A stretch of DNA of 64,000 nt, taken from the NCBI GenBank assembly GCA_016719225.1, contig JADKAN010000002.1, positions 930,001 to 994,000 on the forward strand, in the 5' to 3' direction. Source of the stretch: Flavobacteriales bacterium (GTDB lineage: Bacteria > Bacteroidota > Bacteroidia > Flavobacteriales_F > PHOS-HE28). The position numbers and the translations under genes were made by a program. A model generated the notes under the pieces. The model was given only the letters and a program-made list of their open reading frames with translations, made no database searches and was not told the DNA's origin. This document shows, one piece after another, positions 42,443-53,847 of this stretch (position 1 is the stretch's first letter; every line of letters begins with the position of its first letter).

Positions 42443-43312
42443 TTAAAGGATGGGCTGTGCTTTTTGCGGAACGGCACCGCTGGATACGTAGGTATACTGG
42501 GCGCCGAAAAGCAGGATGAGCGTGGAGAAATATGTCCAGAGCATCAGGATCACCACTACGCCGCCAGCGCCGTAAGCATCGCCCGCACCGGTCTTGGCAA
42601 TGTACAGGCCGATGATGAATTTGCCCGCCGTGAACAGCACCGCTGTGAAGAGCGCGCCCACCCACACGGAATGCCACGGCACCTTTGCATCGGGCAGCAG
42701 CTTGAACACCAACGTGAACACCAGCGTCACCATCCCAAAGGAAAGCACCATTCCCGCTACGCCCAACAGGATGTCCTCCGCCGGCAGCCAACTGCCCATC
42801 CGTTCGCTGATGGTCACCATGAGCGCGTCCAGCACCAAGGACATCAAGAGCAGGAAACCGAACGCGGCAATGATGCCCAGCGAGAGCAGCCGTGAGGCCA
42901 AGTAGCGCCATACCGCTTTCCCCTTCACCGGTTCCAAGCGCCACACCTTATTCAATGCGCGTTGCAGGGCAGCGAAGGCGGCCGTAGCGCTCACGGATAG
43001 CGCGACAACGCCGAGGATCTTCGCCAATATGCCGCTGTGGTCCTTATCCGCTTGGGCCACGATCCCTTGCAACTGGTGGGATGTACTGGCGCCGACGAAG
43101 CTTCCGGCCTGTGAATACAATGCCTGTTGGATCTGGTCCGCATCATAGAAGAAACCCGCGATGGCGATCACCAGGATGATCACCCCGGGCAGTGCGAAAA
43201 TGGTGGTGTAGGCCAAGAAGCCCGCCTGCGTGAAGGGGTCTATTTCCCCGAAAAGTTTGGCGCTGGTCTTCAAATTGGCCCAGAACCCCGTCAAACGTTC
43301 TTTGAACTTCAT
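42443..43312 (-). CDS. YihY/BrkB family inner-membrane protein
   Basis: 289 residues from the ATG at 43312; longer in-frame readings lack family character. Six hydrophobic segments occur. The family signatures are GFLAYTTIFALPGVIILVIA, LSVSATAAFAALQRALNKVW and AGGVVVILMLWTYFSTLILL with FGAQYT at the end. The family was once called RNase BN by mistake and has no assigned function; it is often linked to stress. It is divergent from the third hybrid kinase gene (89 bases between starts). Confidence 0.93.
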   Translation of the reverse strand: MKFKERLTGFWANLKTSAKLFGEIDPFTQAGFLAYTTIFALPGVIILVIAIAGFFYDADQIQQALYSQAGSFVGASTSHQLQGIVAQADKDHSGILAKILGVVALSVSATAAFAALQRALNKVWRLEPVKGKAVWRYLASRLLSLGIIAAFGFLLLMSLVLDALMVTISERMGSWLPAEDILLGVAGMVLSFGMVTLVFTLVFKLLPDAKVPWHSVWVGALFTAVLFTAGKFIIGLYIAKTGAGDAYGAGGVVVILMLWTYFSTLILLFGAQYTYVSSGAVPQKAQPIL

Positions 43313-43401
43313 AGCCCGCTCCAAGCAGAATTTGTGCCGATCAATATAAGTGGAATACCCGCTCATTATCTTTACTGCCGACCCTAAACCAGGAAATTCC
43401 G

Positions 43402-45849
<2,448 letters not shown>

Positions 45850-45867
45850 AGGAACCGTTCAGTCCGA

Positions 45868-46302
45868 TCAACCCAACACTCGCCTTGCTTCGCCAGTGGA
45901 ATTCTTTTCATGCCATTCGCTGATACGCGAATTCACCCAAAAGAATGCATCATGTTCCATACGGAACACCTGACTAGCGAATTTCGTTGGGTGCATGGCG
46001 AGATACATGCGCGCGATCGTGTCAAAAAGCTCGCCGTGTGCCACAAGGGCCAAAACCTGCGTTACGTCTGTCAACACGGGTTTCGTGTAGTGGTCCTTAT
46101 CCAATACGGACATGTCGAATTCCACATCCTCCGGGAAAATACCCACCACGCCATAGGGCTCGGAACCGTGGAATTCCAAACGGGCCTGCAAGTTCTCCTT
46201 GATCGATCCAGCATCCACCACCGCACCGGGCTTATACCGGCACACCACCAGGTCCGCACTGACCCGTTGTACCAATGCACTGCGCGTTTCTTGCTGTTCC
46301 AT
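45868..46302 (-). CDS. SpoIIAA/STAS-like small protein (tentative)
   Basis: 144 residues from the ATG at 46302; upstream codons in frame are less likely. The order of beta strands and helices (VVCRYKPGAVVDAGSIKENL, then PYGVVGIFPEDVEFDMSVLD, then TKPVLTDVTQVLALVAHGEL and HPTKFASQVFR) resembles SpoIIAA-like/STAS-fold proteins (DUF7793 group). This is a shape-based guess. Such domains often act in partner-switch signalling. It lies convergent to the third hybrid kinase, with 18 bases between. Confidence 0.5.
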   Translation of the reverse strand: MEQQETRSALVQRVSADLVVCRYKPGAVVDAGSIKENLQARLEFHGSEPYGVVGIFPEDVEFDMSVLDKDHYTKPVLTDVTQVLALVAHGELFDTIARMYLAMHPTKFASQVFRMEHDAFFWVNSRISEWHEKNSTGEARRVLG

Positions 46303-46431
46303 GGTACAAGGTGAACGGCTCAGGCGCATTAATGTTCGCCTGTTGTGAATATTGACCGTCCTGAAAACATTGGAATGAACTAACGGATAGCCCACTTAGG
46401 GCCTATCAACGCCATCGTTAGAAGAGGCCGG

Positions 46432-46587
46432 TCACGCACAAAATGCGGGCCTGTTCGACGACGAACTTTCTAAGCAATGGCCCAGCAATGTGTAGATCAG
46501 GATGAACACCAGCACGGTGCCCACGCAACCACCTCCCCATTTATAAGCCGCAGCACCGGCAAAGATCCCGCGGAACATGTTGTTCAT
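46432..46587 (-). CDS. Small single-pass membrane protein (51 residues)
   Basis: Below usual gene-finder size limits but well supported: starts MNNMFRGIFAGAAAYKWGGG, then a hydrophobic helix TVLVFILIYTLLGHC, and a short polar tail. Small proteins with this AYKxGGG-hydrophobic pattern are known in Bacteroidetes without function. It follows the 96-residue protein gene after 19 bases in the same direction, so both form an operon. Confidence 0.6.
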   Translation of the reverse strand: MNNMFRGIFAGAAAYKWGGGCVGTVLVFILIYTLLGHCLESSSSNRPAFCA

Positions 46588-46606
46588 GGTAGTCGGTCCT
46601 TACCTA

Positions 46607-46897
46607 TTAAGCTGCAGCTTGGAGCACGTAGCCCACGCTGAACTGCCCTTGGATCAATTGCATGTCCGATGCGCCGCGCAATCCGCTGCGCTTGCCCAGT
46701 TCCACGAAGAAGCGGTCCTTCCGAACCTCGCGCTTTAGCGGGTCAACGAAGATCGCGTCACAGAGCAGGTCGTCCAGTTGGTCCATGGGGACGTTCGCAG
46801 GCAATTCTAGCTCGCTGGTGTCCACGCGGTCGTGCACCGCGATCAGGCCCAAGGCGTTCAGCGCTTCGACCAAGTGGGGGAGGTTCGTTGTTGTCAT
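46607..46897 (-). CDS. Uncharacterised small protein
   Basis: 96 residues from the ATG at 46897 (MTTTNLPHLVEALNALGLIA). Predicted helical and acidic, with PANVPMDQLDDLLCDAIFVD and LKREVRKDRFFVELGKRSG. No family recognised. First gene of a small operon with the 51-residue membrane protein. It lacks a signal peptide and is probably cytosolic. Confidence 0.65.
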   Translation of the reverse strand: MTTTNLPHLVEALNALGLIAVHDRVDTSELELPANVPMDQLDDLLCDAIFVDPLKREVRKDRFFVELGKRSGLRGASDMQLIQGQFSVGYVLQAAA

Positions 46898-47153
46898 TTG
46901 CTTATAGGGATAGCATGCCGCGCGCCTGAACAATTCACTTGCAGGAAAACCGCACCAGTAAAGGAGATACCGGAAGTTGCAGCCCTAAAGGGCTGGGGAA
47001 GCGTTGCGGCATACCTCCCCGATCCCCTCCCCGGAACGGGAATGAATAACCTCAGCGGCATTCGTCCGGGGGCGGGCAGGACGCGACGTTGGAAAGAAGG
47101 GTTTCGAGATGGGAGCGTTATTTGCAGTGTCCCTGCACTTAACCGCCAAGACC

Positions 47154-47342
47154 ATGAAAGCCTTTGCAGCTTTGCTCGCCGTAGCCGTATTCAGTTCTTG
47201 CGTTGTGCGTGTACACGAGCGGCGTCCGCGGCCACGTCCCCGCCGGGTCATCGTGGTGGGTAGCGTTCCCGCATCACAGGCGGTGCAGGCGGCCACAGCC
47301 GACTTCCGTTCCGTACAGCACCGGACGCAGTGCGCTGATTAA
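47154..47342 (+). CDS. Small Arg/Pro-rich lipoprotein
   Basis: 62 residues from the ATG at 47154. Lipoprotein signal MKAFAALLAVAVFSSC, then VVRVHERRPRPRPRRVIVVG, a very basic Arg-Pro stretch at the surface end, followed by about 25 polar residues. The basic segment could bind lipopolysaccharide or nucleic acid, which is only inference. Convergent with the nitrilase-like gene. Confidence 0.6.
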   Translation: MKAFAALLAVAVFSSCVVRVHERRPRPRPRRVIVVGSVPASQAVQAATADFRSVQHRTQCAD

Positions 47343-47370
47343 TCGTTGCTCTCTTGCGGTGTGGGATGAT

Positions 47371-48138
47371 CTAAGCTGCCTGTACCGGGAGCTCCACCTC
47401 GGCTATCAATAATTCTTCCTTGTTGCCGGTGCATTTCGCCACCACCTTGTCCAGCGGGTGCGTTACCTGCGAGCGGCCGGAGAGTACCGTGATGTTCCCT
47501 TCCACTTCCAGTTCGCCTGCGGCATTGCAATACGCGAAGATGATGTTGTTCTCGAACGCGCGGGTGATGCAGAGCGAATCGATCAAGGAGATCTCCTCAT
47601 CCCGTTGCTTCCGGCTCTCCTCCGTTCCTTCGGGGAAGGACCAGTAGGTGGGGGACACCACCATCTGCACCCCTTGTAGGTTCATGGCGCCGAAGAGCGC
47701 GGGGAAGGAAATGTCCCAGCAGATGGTGAGCCCCACCTTGCCAAAGCGCGTGGGGAACACCACCGGTGCCAGTCCGGGGGCCACCACCGCCTTTTCCGTT
47801 TCCCACAGATTGATCTTGCTGTACACGCCGGCCACCGTGCCATCGGCGTTGATGTAATGGGCTTGGTTGTAGCGCACCCCCAGCACATCCACCGTCCACG
47901 TGCCGGGCACCAGGTCCACCGCATGGCGCGCGGCCAGCGCTTGCATGCGTTGCAGGTAGGCGGGGGCATGTTGCACGAACGCCGACTGGCCCGCCAGCGG
48001 GCCGCACACAGCGTCCTCAGGGAACACCACCAGGTCCGCTCCCTTCATCTTGGCCTTCGCCACGAATTCCTCCATACGCTCCAAATTCTTCAGCGGATCG
48101 GAAGGGGCGATATCGAACTGGACCAAGGCGATCTTCAT
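47371..48138 (-). CDS. Carbon-nitrogen hydrolase (nitrilase superfamily)
   Basis: 255 residues with the Glu-Lys-Cys triad in order: VVFPEDAVCG (Glu), VAGVYSKINLWETE (Lys) and GLTICWDISFPALF (Cys). The start MKIALVQFDIAPSDPLKNLE is standard. The family hydrolyses amides, nitriles or carbamoyl groups in the cytosol. Plausible substrates include omega-amides and N-carbamoyl compounds; neighbours do not decide. Confidence 0.93.
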   Translation of the reverse strand: MKIALVQFDIAPSDPLKNLERMEEFVAKAKMKGADLVVFPEDAVCGPLAGQSAFVQHAPAYLQRMQALAARHAVDLVPGTWTVDVLGVRYNQAHYINADGTVAGVYSKINLWETEKAVVAPGLAPVVFPTRFGKVGLTICWDISFPALFGAMNLQGVQMVVSPTYWSFPEGTEESRKQRDEEISLIDSLCITRAFENNIIFAYCNAAGELEVEGNITVLSGRSQVTHPLDKVVAKCTGNKEELLIAEVELPVQAA

Positions 48139-48366
48139 GGGAGGGGAGTGGGGGTTTGCACCAGCCGAACAGCGTATGCGGTGCCGGGTTGCGAAGGTAG
48201 CACGGGTGCATACCGCACGCGCTCCTTTGCGATCGCCTGTGCATCGTTCGCACTATTTTCCACAACCCACTATGTAACCCGCGCCCCAATAAGACCCATG
48301 CAGTGCACGATGGGCAATTGGCATGAAGCCTGCAAGATCCCCTGTGAACCATTAAAACCACACATC

Positions 48367-48537
48367 ATGATACGCTGGGTCATTACATTCCTCATCATCG
48401 CCTTGGTCGCCGGAGTACTCGGCTTCGGGGTTCTCGCCTCTGCCGCCGCCGGTATCGCCAAGATCGTGTTCTACATCTTCTTGGTACTGCTCGTTATCTC
48501 GCTGCTCTTCGGAGGCAGCATTTGGAAGAAGGCATAG
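48367..48537 (+). CDS. DUF1328 (YtjA family) small membrane protein
   Basis: 56 residues: MIRWVITFLIIALVAGVLGF, then VLASAAAGIAKIVFYIFLVL, two membrane helices and a GGSIWKK end. This is a complete DUF1328 protein, a family common in stress regulons and lacking a known activity. A second, partial copy lies at the right end of the window (63899-64000, leftward). Confidence 0.88.
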   Translation: MIRWVITFLIIALVAGVLGFGVLASAAAGIAKIVFYIFLVLLVISLLFGGSIWKKA

Positions 48538-48914
48538 GGCATGATCCCAACGCTTGATGCGCCGCCGGTTCCTCCATTCACTGGATGAACTTGGCGGCGC
48601 TCCGGCGTTACCACCCACTGCTGGGTCGTGCCCCCATGGGTTTTAACATAACCTACAAACGGATACAGAAGGTCAAGCGTGCAAACAGCGTATTCCGCCC
48701 CTCCGACAGGAATGGAGAGTCCAGAAAGTTGAATTTTGAACAGAAAAATTTCGCTTCACGTACAACAGAGATTCGTGGCATCGTGATACCCAAGACCATC
48801 AAGGTGGTGGGCCCGCGCATCAACCTCACTTTCCGCCAAGTGAAGGGGTAAATAGAGGAAAAAGAGATAATGCCGGTGGCCTGACCAAGACTACATGGAC
48901 AAACACTTTGGAGC
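48538..48914. other. Intergenic region with a large hairpin and one doubtful frame
   Basis: 377 bases. A long hairpin (48559-48566 GCGCCGCC with 48593-48600 GGCGGCGC, with inner GGTTC/GAACT and TCCA/TGGA pairs) follows the DUF1328 gene and may end its transcript. A rightward frame at 48585-48851 (88 residues; inner ATG at 48636) begins inside that hairpin. Its second half (GIVIPKTIKVVGPRINLTFR) has codon use like real genes and could be a remnant of a lost gene, but no family was recognised. Confidence 0.5.
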
Positions 48915-51461
48915 TTAAGTGGTCCGCTCCATCGCGTGCTTCAGGTAGATCGCCGTTCGGCTCTTTTTGCTTTTCGCCACCGCTTCCGGTGTGCCGGTCG
49001 CCACCACTCTGCCGCCTTCATCGCCGGCGCCGGGGCCGATGTCGATGACCCAGTCACTTCCTGCCACCACCTGCATGTCGTGCTCCACCACGATCACGCT
49101 GTTGCCGGCATCCACCAGTTTCTCCAGCTGCATGACGAGTTTTTCAACATCGGAAGGATGTAGGCCTGTGGTCGGCTCATCCAGGATGAACAAGGTATTG
49201 CCACGTCCGGAACGCTGCAGTTCGGTGGAGAGTTTGATCCGCTGTGCTTCACCCCCTGAAAGTTCCGTAGCGGGTTGCCCTAAGCGCAGGTAACCGAGGC
49301 CCACGTCTTGCAGTACCGTGAGCGCACGTCTTACGGCGGCATCCTCTTCGAAGAACAGTGCTGCATCATCCACCGTCATGGCGAGCACTTCTGCGATGTT
49401 CTTTCCGTGGTAGGTCACCTCCAGCGTCTGCGCATTGTACCGTGTGCCGCCGCAGACCGGACAGGGCGCATACACGCTGGGCAGGAACAAAAGTTCCACC
49501 ATCACGAACCCTTCGCCTTCACAATTCGGGCAGCGGCCTTTGCCGACGTTGAAGGAGAACCTGCCCGCGTCGTACTGCCGCGCCTTGGCCATAATGGTGG
49601 ACGCGAAGATCTTCCGCACCACACCGAACAGACCCGTATAGGTGGCGAGGTTGGAGCGGGGCGTGCGGCCGATGGGTTTCTGGTCCACCTGCACCATGCG
49701 TTCAAGGTGCTCCGCTCCAGCAGTGATCTCGCCACCCAATGCGAGGTCATTGTCCTGTTGCAACGCATCATCCACTTCATTTTCTCCACCGGCCACTGGC
49801 GCAGGTATGTTCCCGAGTTGGTCCGTCACAAGTGCTACCAGCACTTGGCTCACCAAGCTGCTTTTTCCCGAACCGGAAATACCTGTGACGCTCGTCAACA
49901 CACCCAATGGAAAGGCTACCTCCAGATCTTCCAAGTTGTTGCGGTTCACCTTGCCCAACTTCAACCACGCCTTGGGTGTGCGCGGCTTCTGCTTCACAAC
50001 GGGAAGGGTATTGAAAAGATAGTGCGCGGTCTTTGACGCCGGAATGTTCTCTAGACCTTGGGGTGGACCGCTGTACAAGATCTCGCCGCCACCTTTGCCC
50101 GCGCCGGGGCCGACATCCACGATCCAATCCGCGTGGCGGATCACATCCAGTTCGTGCTCCACCACAAAGAGCGAATTGCCGGAGGCCTTCAATCCATCCA
50201 AGGCTTTGAGCAATGCTTCAGTGTCGGCGGGATGCAAGCCGGCCGAGGGTTCGTCCAGCACATACACTACGCCGAACAGGTTGCTGCGCACTTGTGTCGC
50301 AAGTCTTAACCGTTGATGCTCTCCGGGGGATAGGGTGGGGGTGCTGCGCTCCAAGGACAGATAGCCCAGCCCAAGTTCCAACAGCACGGACAGCCTTGCC
50401 ACCAGATCTTCCGCAATGCGTTGGGCCACCATCACTTTCTCCTGATGGTCCTTCGCCGTGTGCGCCAGCTCCGGCGCTGTTCCGTTCGCATAGGGCACGA
50501 AGATGGCCTGCAATCTTTTCAGGGGCAGGCGGGAGATCTCGGCAATATCATATCCGGCGAATGTGACGGAGAGGGATGCCTGCCGCAAGCGTTTCCCGTT
50601 ACACGTGGGGCAGGTACTGCTCAGCATGTACTTGGACACGCGCTTCTTCATCAGCGTGCTTTGCGTATTCGCGAACGTGTGCAGCACATACCGCTTCGCG
50701 CCGGTGAAGGTGCCCATGTAGCTGGGTTCCATCTTGCGCTTGATGGCGCGTTGCACCTCTTCCCGATCGAACCCGGCGTACACGGGCACCTGTGGCTTTT
50801 CATCCGTGAAGAGGATCCAATCCCGATCTTTTTGTGGAAGGTCTTTCCAAGGAATGTCCACGTCGTACCCCAACGTAGTGAGGATGTCGCGCAGGTTCTG
50901 GCCTTGCCAAGCCATGGGCCAAGCGGCCACGGCGCGTTCACGGATGGTCAGCGTATCATCCAGCACCATGCTGGCCTCGGTCACTTCATATACTCGGCCA
51001 AGGCCATGGCATTGTGGGCAGGCACCTTCCGGCGTATTCGGCGAAAAGGATCCAGCGTAGAGCAAGGGTTGGTCCTTTGGATACACCCCTGCCCGCGAAT
51101 ACAACATCCGCAACAGGTTGGACAAGGTGGTCACCGAACCCACCGATGAACGCGTAGTGGACGAGCCACGTTGCTGCTGTAGCGCTACCGCAGGGGGCAA
51201 GCCTTCTATCGCATCCACTTCCGGTACGGGCATTTGGTGAAAGAGCCGCCGCGCATACGGTGACACGGATTCCAAGTACCGCCGTTGTGCTTCCGCATAC
51301 AACGTCCCGAAGGCCAGTGAAGATTTCCCGGATCCGGAGACGCCGGTAAAGACCACCAACGCATCGCGCGGAATGTCCAGGCTTACGCTCTTCAGGTTGT
51401 TCTCGCGGGCACCGCGCACGCGGACAAACCCTGCTTTGCCTGTCGGCATCTGTTGCTCCAT
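48915..51461 (-). CDS. UvrA paralogue of the short class (UvrA2-like), lacking the UvrB-binding domain
   Basis: 848 residues from the ATG at 51461. First ATPase: GVSGSGKSSLAFGTLYAE (Walker A) and a modified signature LSPGEHQRLRLATQ. Second: GISGSGKSSLVSQVL and canonical LSGGEAQRIKLS with LFILDEPTTGLHP. Zinc sites: CPQCHGLG, CPTCNGKR, CPNCEGEG and CPVCGGTRY. After RSSVGSVTTLSNLLRMLYSR the chain goes directly to FSPNTPEGACPQC, so the roughly 100-residue UvrB-binding zinc module of canonical UvrA is missing. Such paralogues bind damaged DNA or drug-DNA complexes independently of UvrB. It is the third gene behind the radical SAM and DUF4130 genes (85-base gap). Confidence 0.92.
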   Translation of the reverse strand: MEQQMPTGKAGFVRVRGARENNLKSVSLDIPRDALVVFTGVSGSGKSSLAFGTLYAEAQRRYLESVSPYARRLFHQMPVPEVDAIEGLPPAVALQQQRGSSTTRSSVGSVTTLSNLLRMLYSRAGVYPKDQPLLYAGSFSPNTPEGACPQCHGLGRVYEVTEASMVLDDTLTIRERAVAAWPMAWQGQNLRDILTTLGYDVDIPWKDLPQKDRDWILFTDEKPQVPVYAGFDREEVQRAIKRKMEPSYMGTFTGAKRYVLHTFANTQSTLMKKRVSKYMLSSTCPTCNGKRLRQASLSVTFAGYDIAEISRLPLKRLQAIFVPYANGTAPELAHTAKDHQEKVMVAQRIAEDLVARLSVLLELGLGYLSLERSTPTLSPGEHQRLRLATQVRSNLFGVVYVLDEPSAGLHPADTEALLKALDGLKASGNSLFVVEHELDVIRHADWIVDVGPGAGKGGGEILYSGPPQGLENIPASKTAHYLFNTLPVVKQKPRTPKAWLKLGKVNRNNLEDLEVAFPLGVLTSVTGISGSGKSSLVSQVLVALVTDQLGNIPAPVAGGENEVDDALQQDNDLALGGEITAGAEHLERMVQVDQKPIGRTPRSNLATYTGLFGVVRKIFASTIMAKARQYDAGRFSFNVGKGRCPNCEGEGFVMVELLFLPSVYAPCPVCGGTRYNAQTLEVTYHGKNIAEVLAMTVDDAALFFEEDAAVRRALTVLQDVGLGYLRLGQPATELSGGEAQRIKLSTELQRSGRGNTLFILDEPTTGLHPSDVEKLVMQLEKLVDAGNSVIVVEHDMQVVAGSDWVIDIGPGAGDEGGRVVATGTPEAVAKSKKSRTAIYLKHAMERTT

Positions 51462-51546
51462 GGAACACGGCGGGTCAAAAAATGTGCCCTGTCTGTCAGA
51501 GGTCCGTCCCCAAATTGGACAGTTCACGCTGTGTTACACGCGCTGG

Positions 51547-52335
51547 TCAGCCGCCCGCCACCATTTCCACCATGTGCTTCCAGTGCCGCTTGGGCATGTG
51601 CTGCATCTGTAGTTTCAAGTTGCGCCGTTCCGGAATGTCCACGCTTCGGAAGTAGGTCTTCCACAAGGCGACGTACGCGCTTTCGTTCTTGGCTGCTTCG
51701 ATGTGCGGTGCCGGTAAAAGCGGTTCCTTTTCATGGACGAACCGCACCGGCAATACTTGTCCGTTGCGGTGGTACAGGCCGTAACCGCGGAGCTTGTCCG
51801 CGATCACCCATTCCATGTCCGGGTAGCGTTTGCGGAAATGCGTGGCGATGAGCGGAAGCACATCATACGCCGGTGCGATGGTGGACGTCCACACCCCATC
51901 CGTATTCTCTTGGAAACGCACGAAGGCTTCCATCTGGTGCTTCTCATGGCTTACGTGTTTACGCCACTGTCGCAGGCCTAAGACGGTAACATCGCGAGTG
52001 TCGTTCACACCACCTCCCGTGAAGGCGATGGTGAGGAACTCCACCAGCAAGCGGTCCACATCGGCACGTTCGGCCAAATGGCATGTCCAGAGATCGCGCA
52101 TACGGCGCGCGCCTAAAAGGCTGCGTGCGCTTCCCTGCACCCGTGTGGCCGAAGCTTCATCGGTCACCACTTCCCGGATGTCGTGGAACAGGTCGGTGAC
52201 CAAGAGCCGATCACGTACTACCGATAGGGCAGGGCGCTTCTCGTTGAACAGGGTGAATACAACCGTAAGCAGCCCCGGCCAGGAACCATCATACACGTAG
52301 TGCCGGGCATTCATGCCCAACCAAGTGGGCCTCAT
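51547..52335 (-). CDS. DUF4130 / TIGR03915-type putative DNA metabolism protein
   Basis: 262 residues: YVYDGSWPGLLTVVFTLFNE at the N-terminus, RSLLGARRMRDLWTCHLAER, HEKHQMEAFVRFQENTDGVW and APAYDVLPLIATHFRKRYPD, then the terminal MPKRHWKHMVEM. This is the DUF4130 family, known either alone or fused to UdgX-type uracil-DNA glycosylase, and paired with the radical SAM protein found here. No UdgX domain follows, so only the DUF4130 part is present. Its start overlaps the stop of the radical SAM gene by four bases. Confidence 0.92.
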   Translation of the reverse strand: MRPTWLGMNARHYVYDGSWPGLLTVVFTLFNEKRPALSVVRDRLLVTDLFHDIREVVTDEASATRVQGSARSLLGARRMRDLWTCHLAERADVDRLLVEFLTIAFTGGGVNDTRDVTVLGLRQWRKHVSHEKHQMEAFVRFQENTDGVWTSTIAPAYDVLPLIATHFRKRYPDMEWVIADKLRGYGLYHRNGQVLPVRFVHEKEPLLPAPHIEAAKNESAYVALWKTYFRSVDIPERRNLKLQMQHMPKRHWKHMVEMVAGG

Positions 52336-53573
52336 GCAAAAAGATCGAGTTGTGCGGCCTTCTGCCGCAACGGTGCTATCAGCTGGGGCCGCAAGCGGTC
52401 CGGCCGATGGACCAAGGCATGCGCGGTGCCGCTGAAGCTGAGAAAATAGCGCGCGCGTTTCAGCACCACGCCCATCCGCTGCAAATGCTCCATGCGTACA
52501 CGGCCATGGCGGCGCGCTTGCAGGATCAGCCTCACGCTTTTCTGCCCGATGCCGGGCACGCGCAGCAGCATTTCCGGTGGAGCCTCGTTCACTTCCACGG
52601 GATAAAGCTCCGGGTGGCGCAGCGCATACGCCGTCTTCGGGTCCAGGTCCAGGTCGAGGTCAGGCTGTTCGGGGGTCAGCAGGTCCTCCACGGAAAAACC
52701 ATAGAAGCGCAAAAGCCAGTCACTCTGGTACAAGCGGTTCTCGCGCACCATGGGAGTGCTGCCGGTAGCGGGCATGCGCACATCCGTACTGATGGGCACA
52801 TAGCCACTGTAATACACCCGTCGCAAACCTTGCTGTTGGTACAGACCATGCGCTAAGCCCAAGATGGTATGATCGCTGTCGGGTGTGGCACCAACGATCA
52901 GTTGGGTGCTCTGGCCAGCGGGTGCGAACAGCGGTGCACGTTTTACCACGGCCCGTTCCTCCTTCAAGCCCACGATCGTCTTGTGCAGGTACCGCATTGG
53001 CTTGATGGCTTGTTCGTGCGTTTTCTCCGGAGCGACGCGTTGCAGCTCCGCATCGCTGGGGATCTCGATGTTGATGCTGAGCCGATCGGCCCACAGCCCA
53101 GCTTCGTGGATCAGCGCTTCGCTGGCGCCTGGAATTGTCTTCAGGTGGATGTAACCGTTGAACTTGTGTACGGTACGCAGCTCCTTCGCCACGCGCACCA
53201 AGCGCTCCATCGTGGTGTCCGCATCCTTGAAAATGCCGCTGCTGAGGAACAAACCCTCGATGTAGTTGCGTCGGTAGAAATTCATGGTCAGGTCCACCAC
53301 CTCCTGCACGGTGAAGGCAGCGCGCCGTACATCATTACTCCGCCGGCTCACGCAGTACGCGCAATCGAAGATGCAATGGTTGGTCAGTAGGATCTTCAAT
53401 AGGCTCACGCAGCGTCCATCGGACGTGTAGCTGTGGCAGATGCCCATCTTGCTCGCATTACCCAACCCACCGTTATGATTGCTGCGCGAGCTGCCGCTGC
53501 TGGCACAGCTCACATCATACTTCGCGGCATCGGCCAGCACGGATAGTTTTTCGGTCAGTCGGGCTTCGTTCAT
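52332..53573 (-). CDS. Putative DNA modification/repair radical SAM protein (TIGR03916-type)
   Basis: 413 residues. Iron-sulphur motif CIFDCAYC (Cx3CxxC) at about residues 68-75 (LLTNHCIFDCAYCVSRRSND). Upstream are CHSYTSDGRC cysteines. The barrel continues with RNYIEGLFLSSGIFKDADTT and INIEIPSDAELQRVAPEKTH. A helix-hairpin-helix DNA-binding module is near the C-terminus (PPEMLLRVPGIGQKSVRLIL). It probably uses S-adenosylmethionine radicals on DNA. It leads the operon with the DUF4130 and UvrA2-like genes; the precise reaction is unknown. Confidence 0.94.
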   Translation of the reverse strand: MNEARLTEKLSVLADAAKYDVSCASSGSSRSNHNGGLGNASKMGICHSYTSDGRCVSLLKILLTNHCIFDCAYCVSRRSNDVRRAAFTVQEVVDLTMNFYRRNYIEGLFLSSGIFKDADTTMERLVRVAKELRTVHKFNGYIHLKTIPGASEALIHEAGLWADRLSINIEIPSDAELQRVAPEKTHEQAIKPMRYLHKTIVGLKEERAVVKRAPLFAPAGQSTQLIVGATPDSDHTILGLAHGLYQQQGLRRVYYSGYVPISTDVRMPATGSTPMVRENRLYQSDWLLRFYGFSVEDLLTPEQPDLDLDLDPKTAYALRHPELYPVEVNEAPPEMLLRVPGIGQKSVRLILQARRHGRVRMEHLQRMGVVLKRARYFLSFSGTAHALVHRPDRLRPQLIAPLRQKAAQLDLFA

Positions 53574-53847
53574 TGATCGACGCGGAAATTGGCGATCCGC
53601 TGACGCATAAGGTAGCGTCCATCCTTTAAAGATCTACGCCTTCGTATAGGCTGAATGGATTTTATTTCGAGCGGTATGTGTTCGGGTGCTCGGGCACATG
53701 GACCGGCGTGGAAATTCAACGATCGGAAGGGGCATCTATTCCACAGTTCCACGCTTTCCGTGATCGGCGCGGATGTGTTGAGCCTCAATTGTCCGGAATG
53801 TGGATCTGGTACGCTATCTGCGTTACTTCCATCAAAACCGAACGAAC

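Noticed and set aside
50421..51149. 242-residue plus-strand open frame
   Set aside because: Antisense to the UvrA2-like gene; composition reflects the complementary strand.
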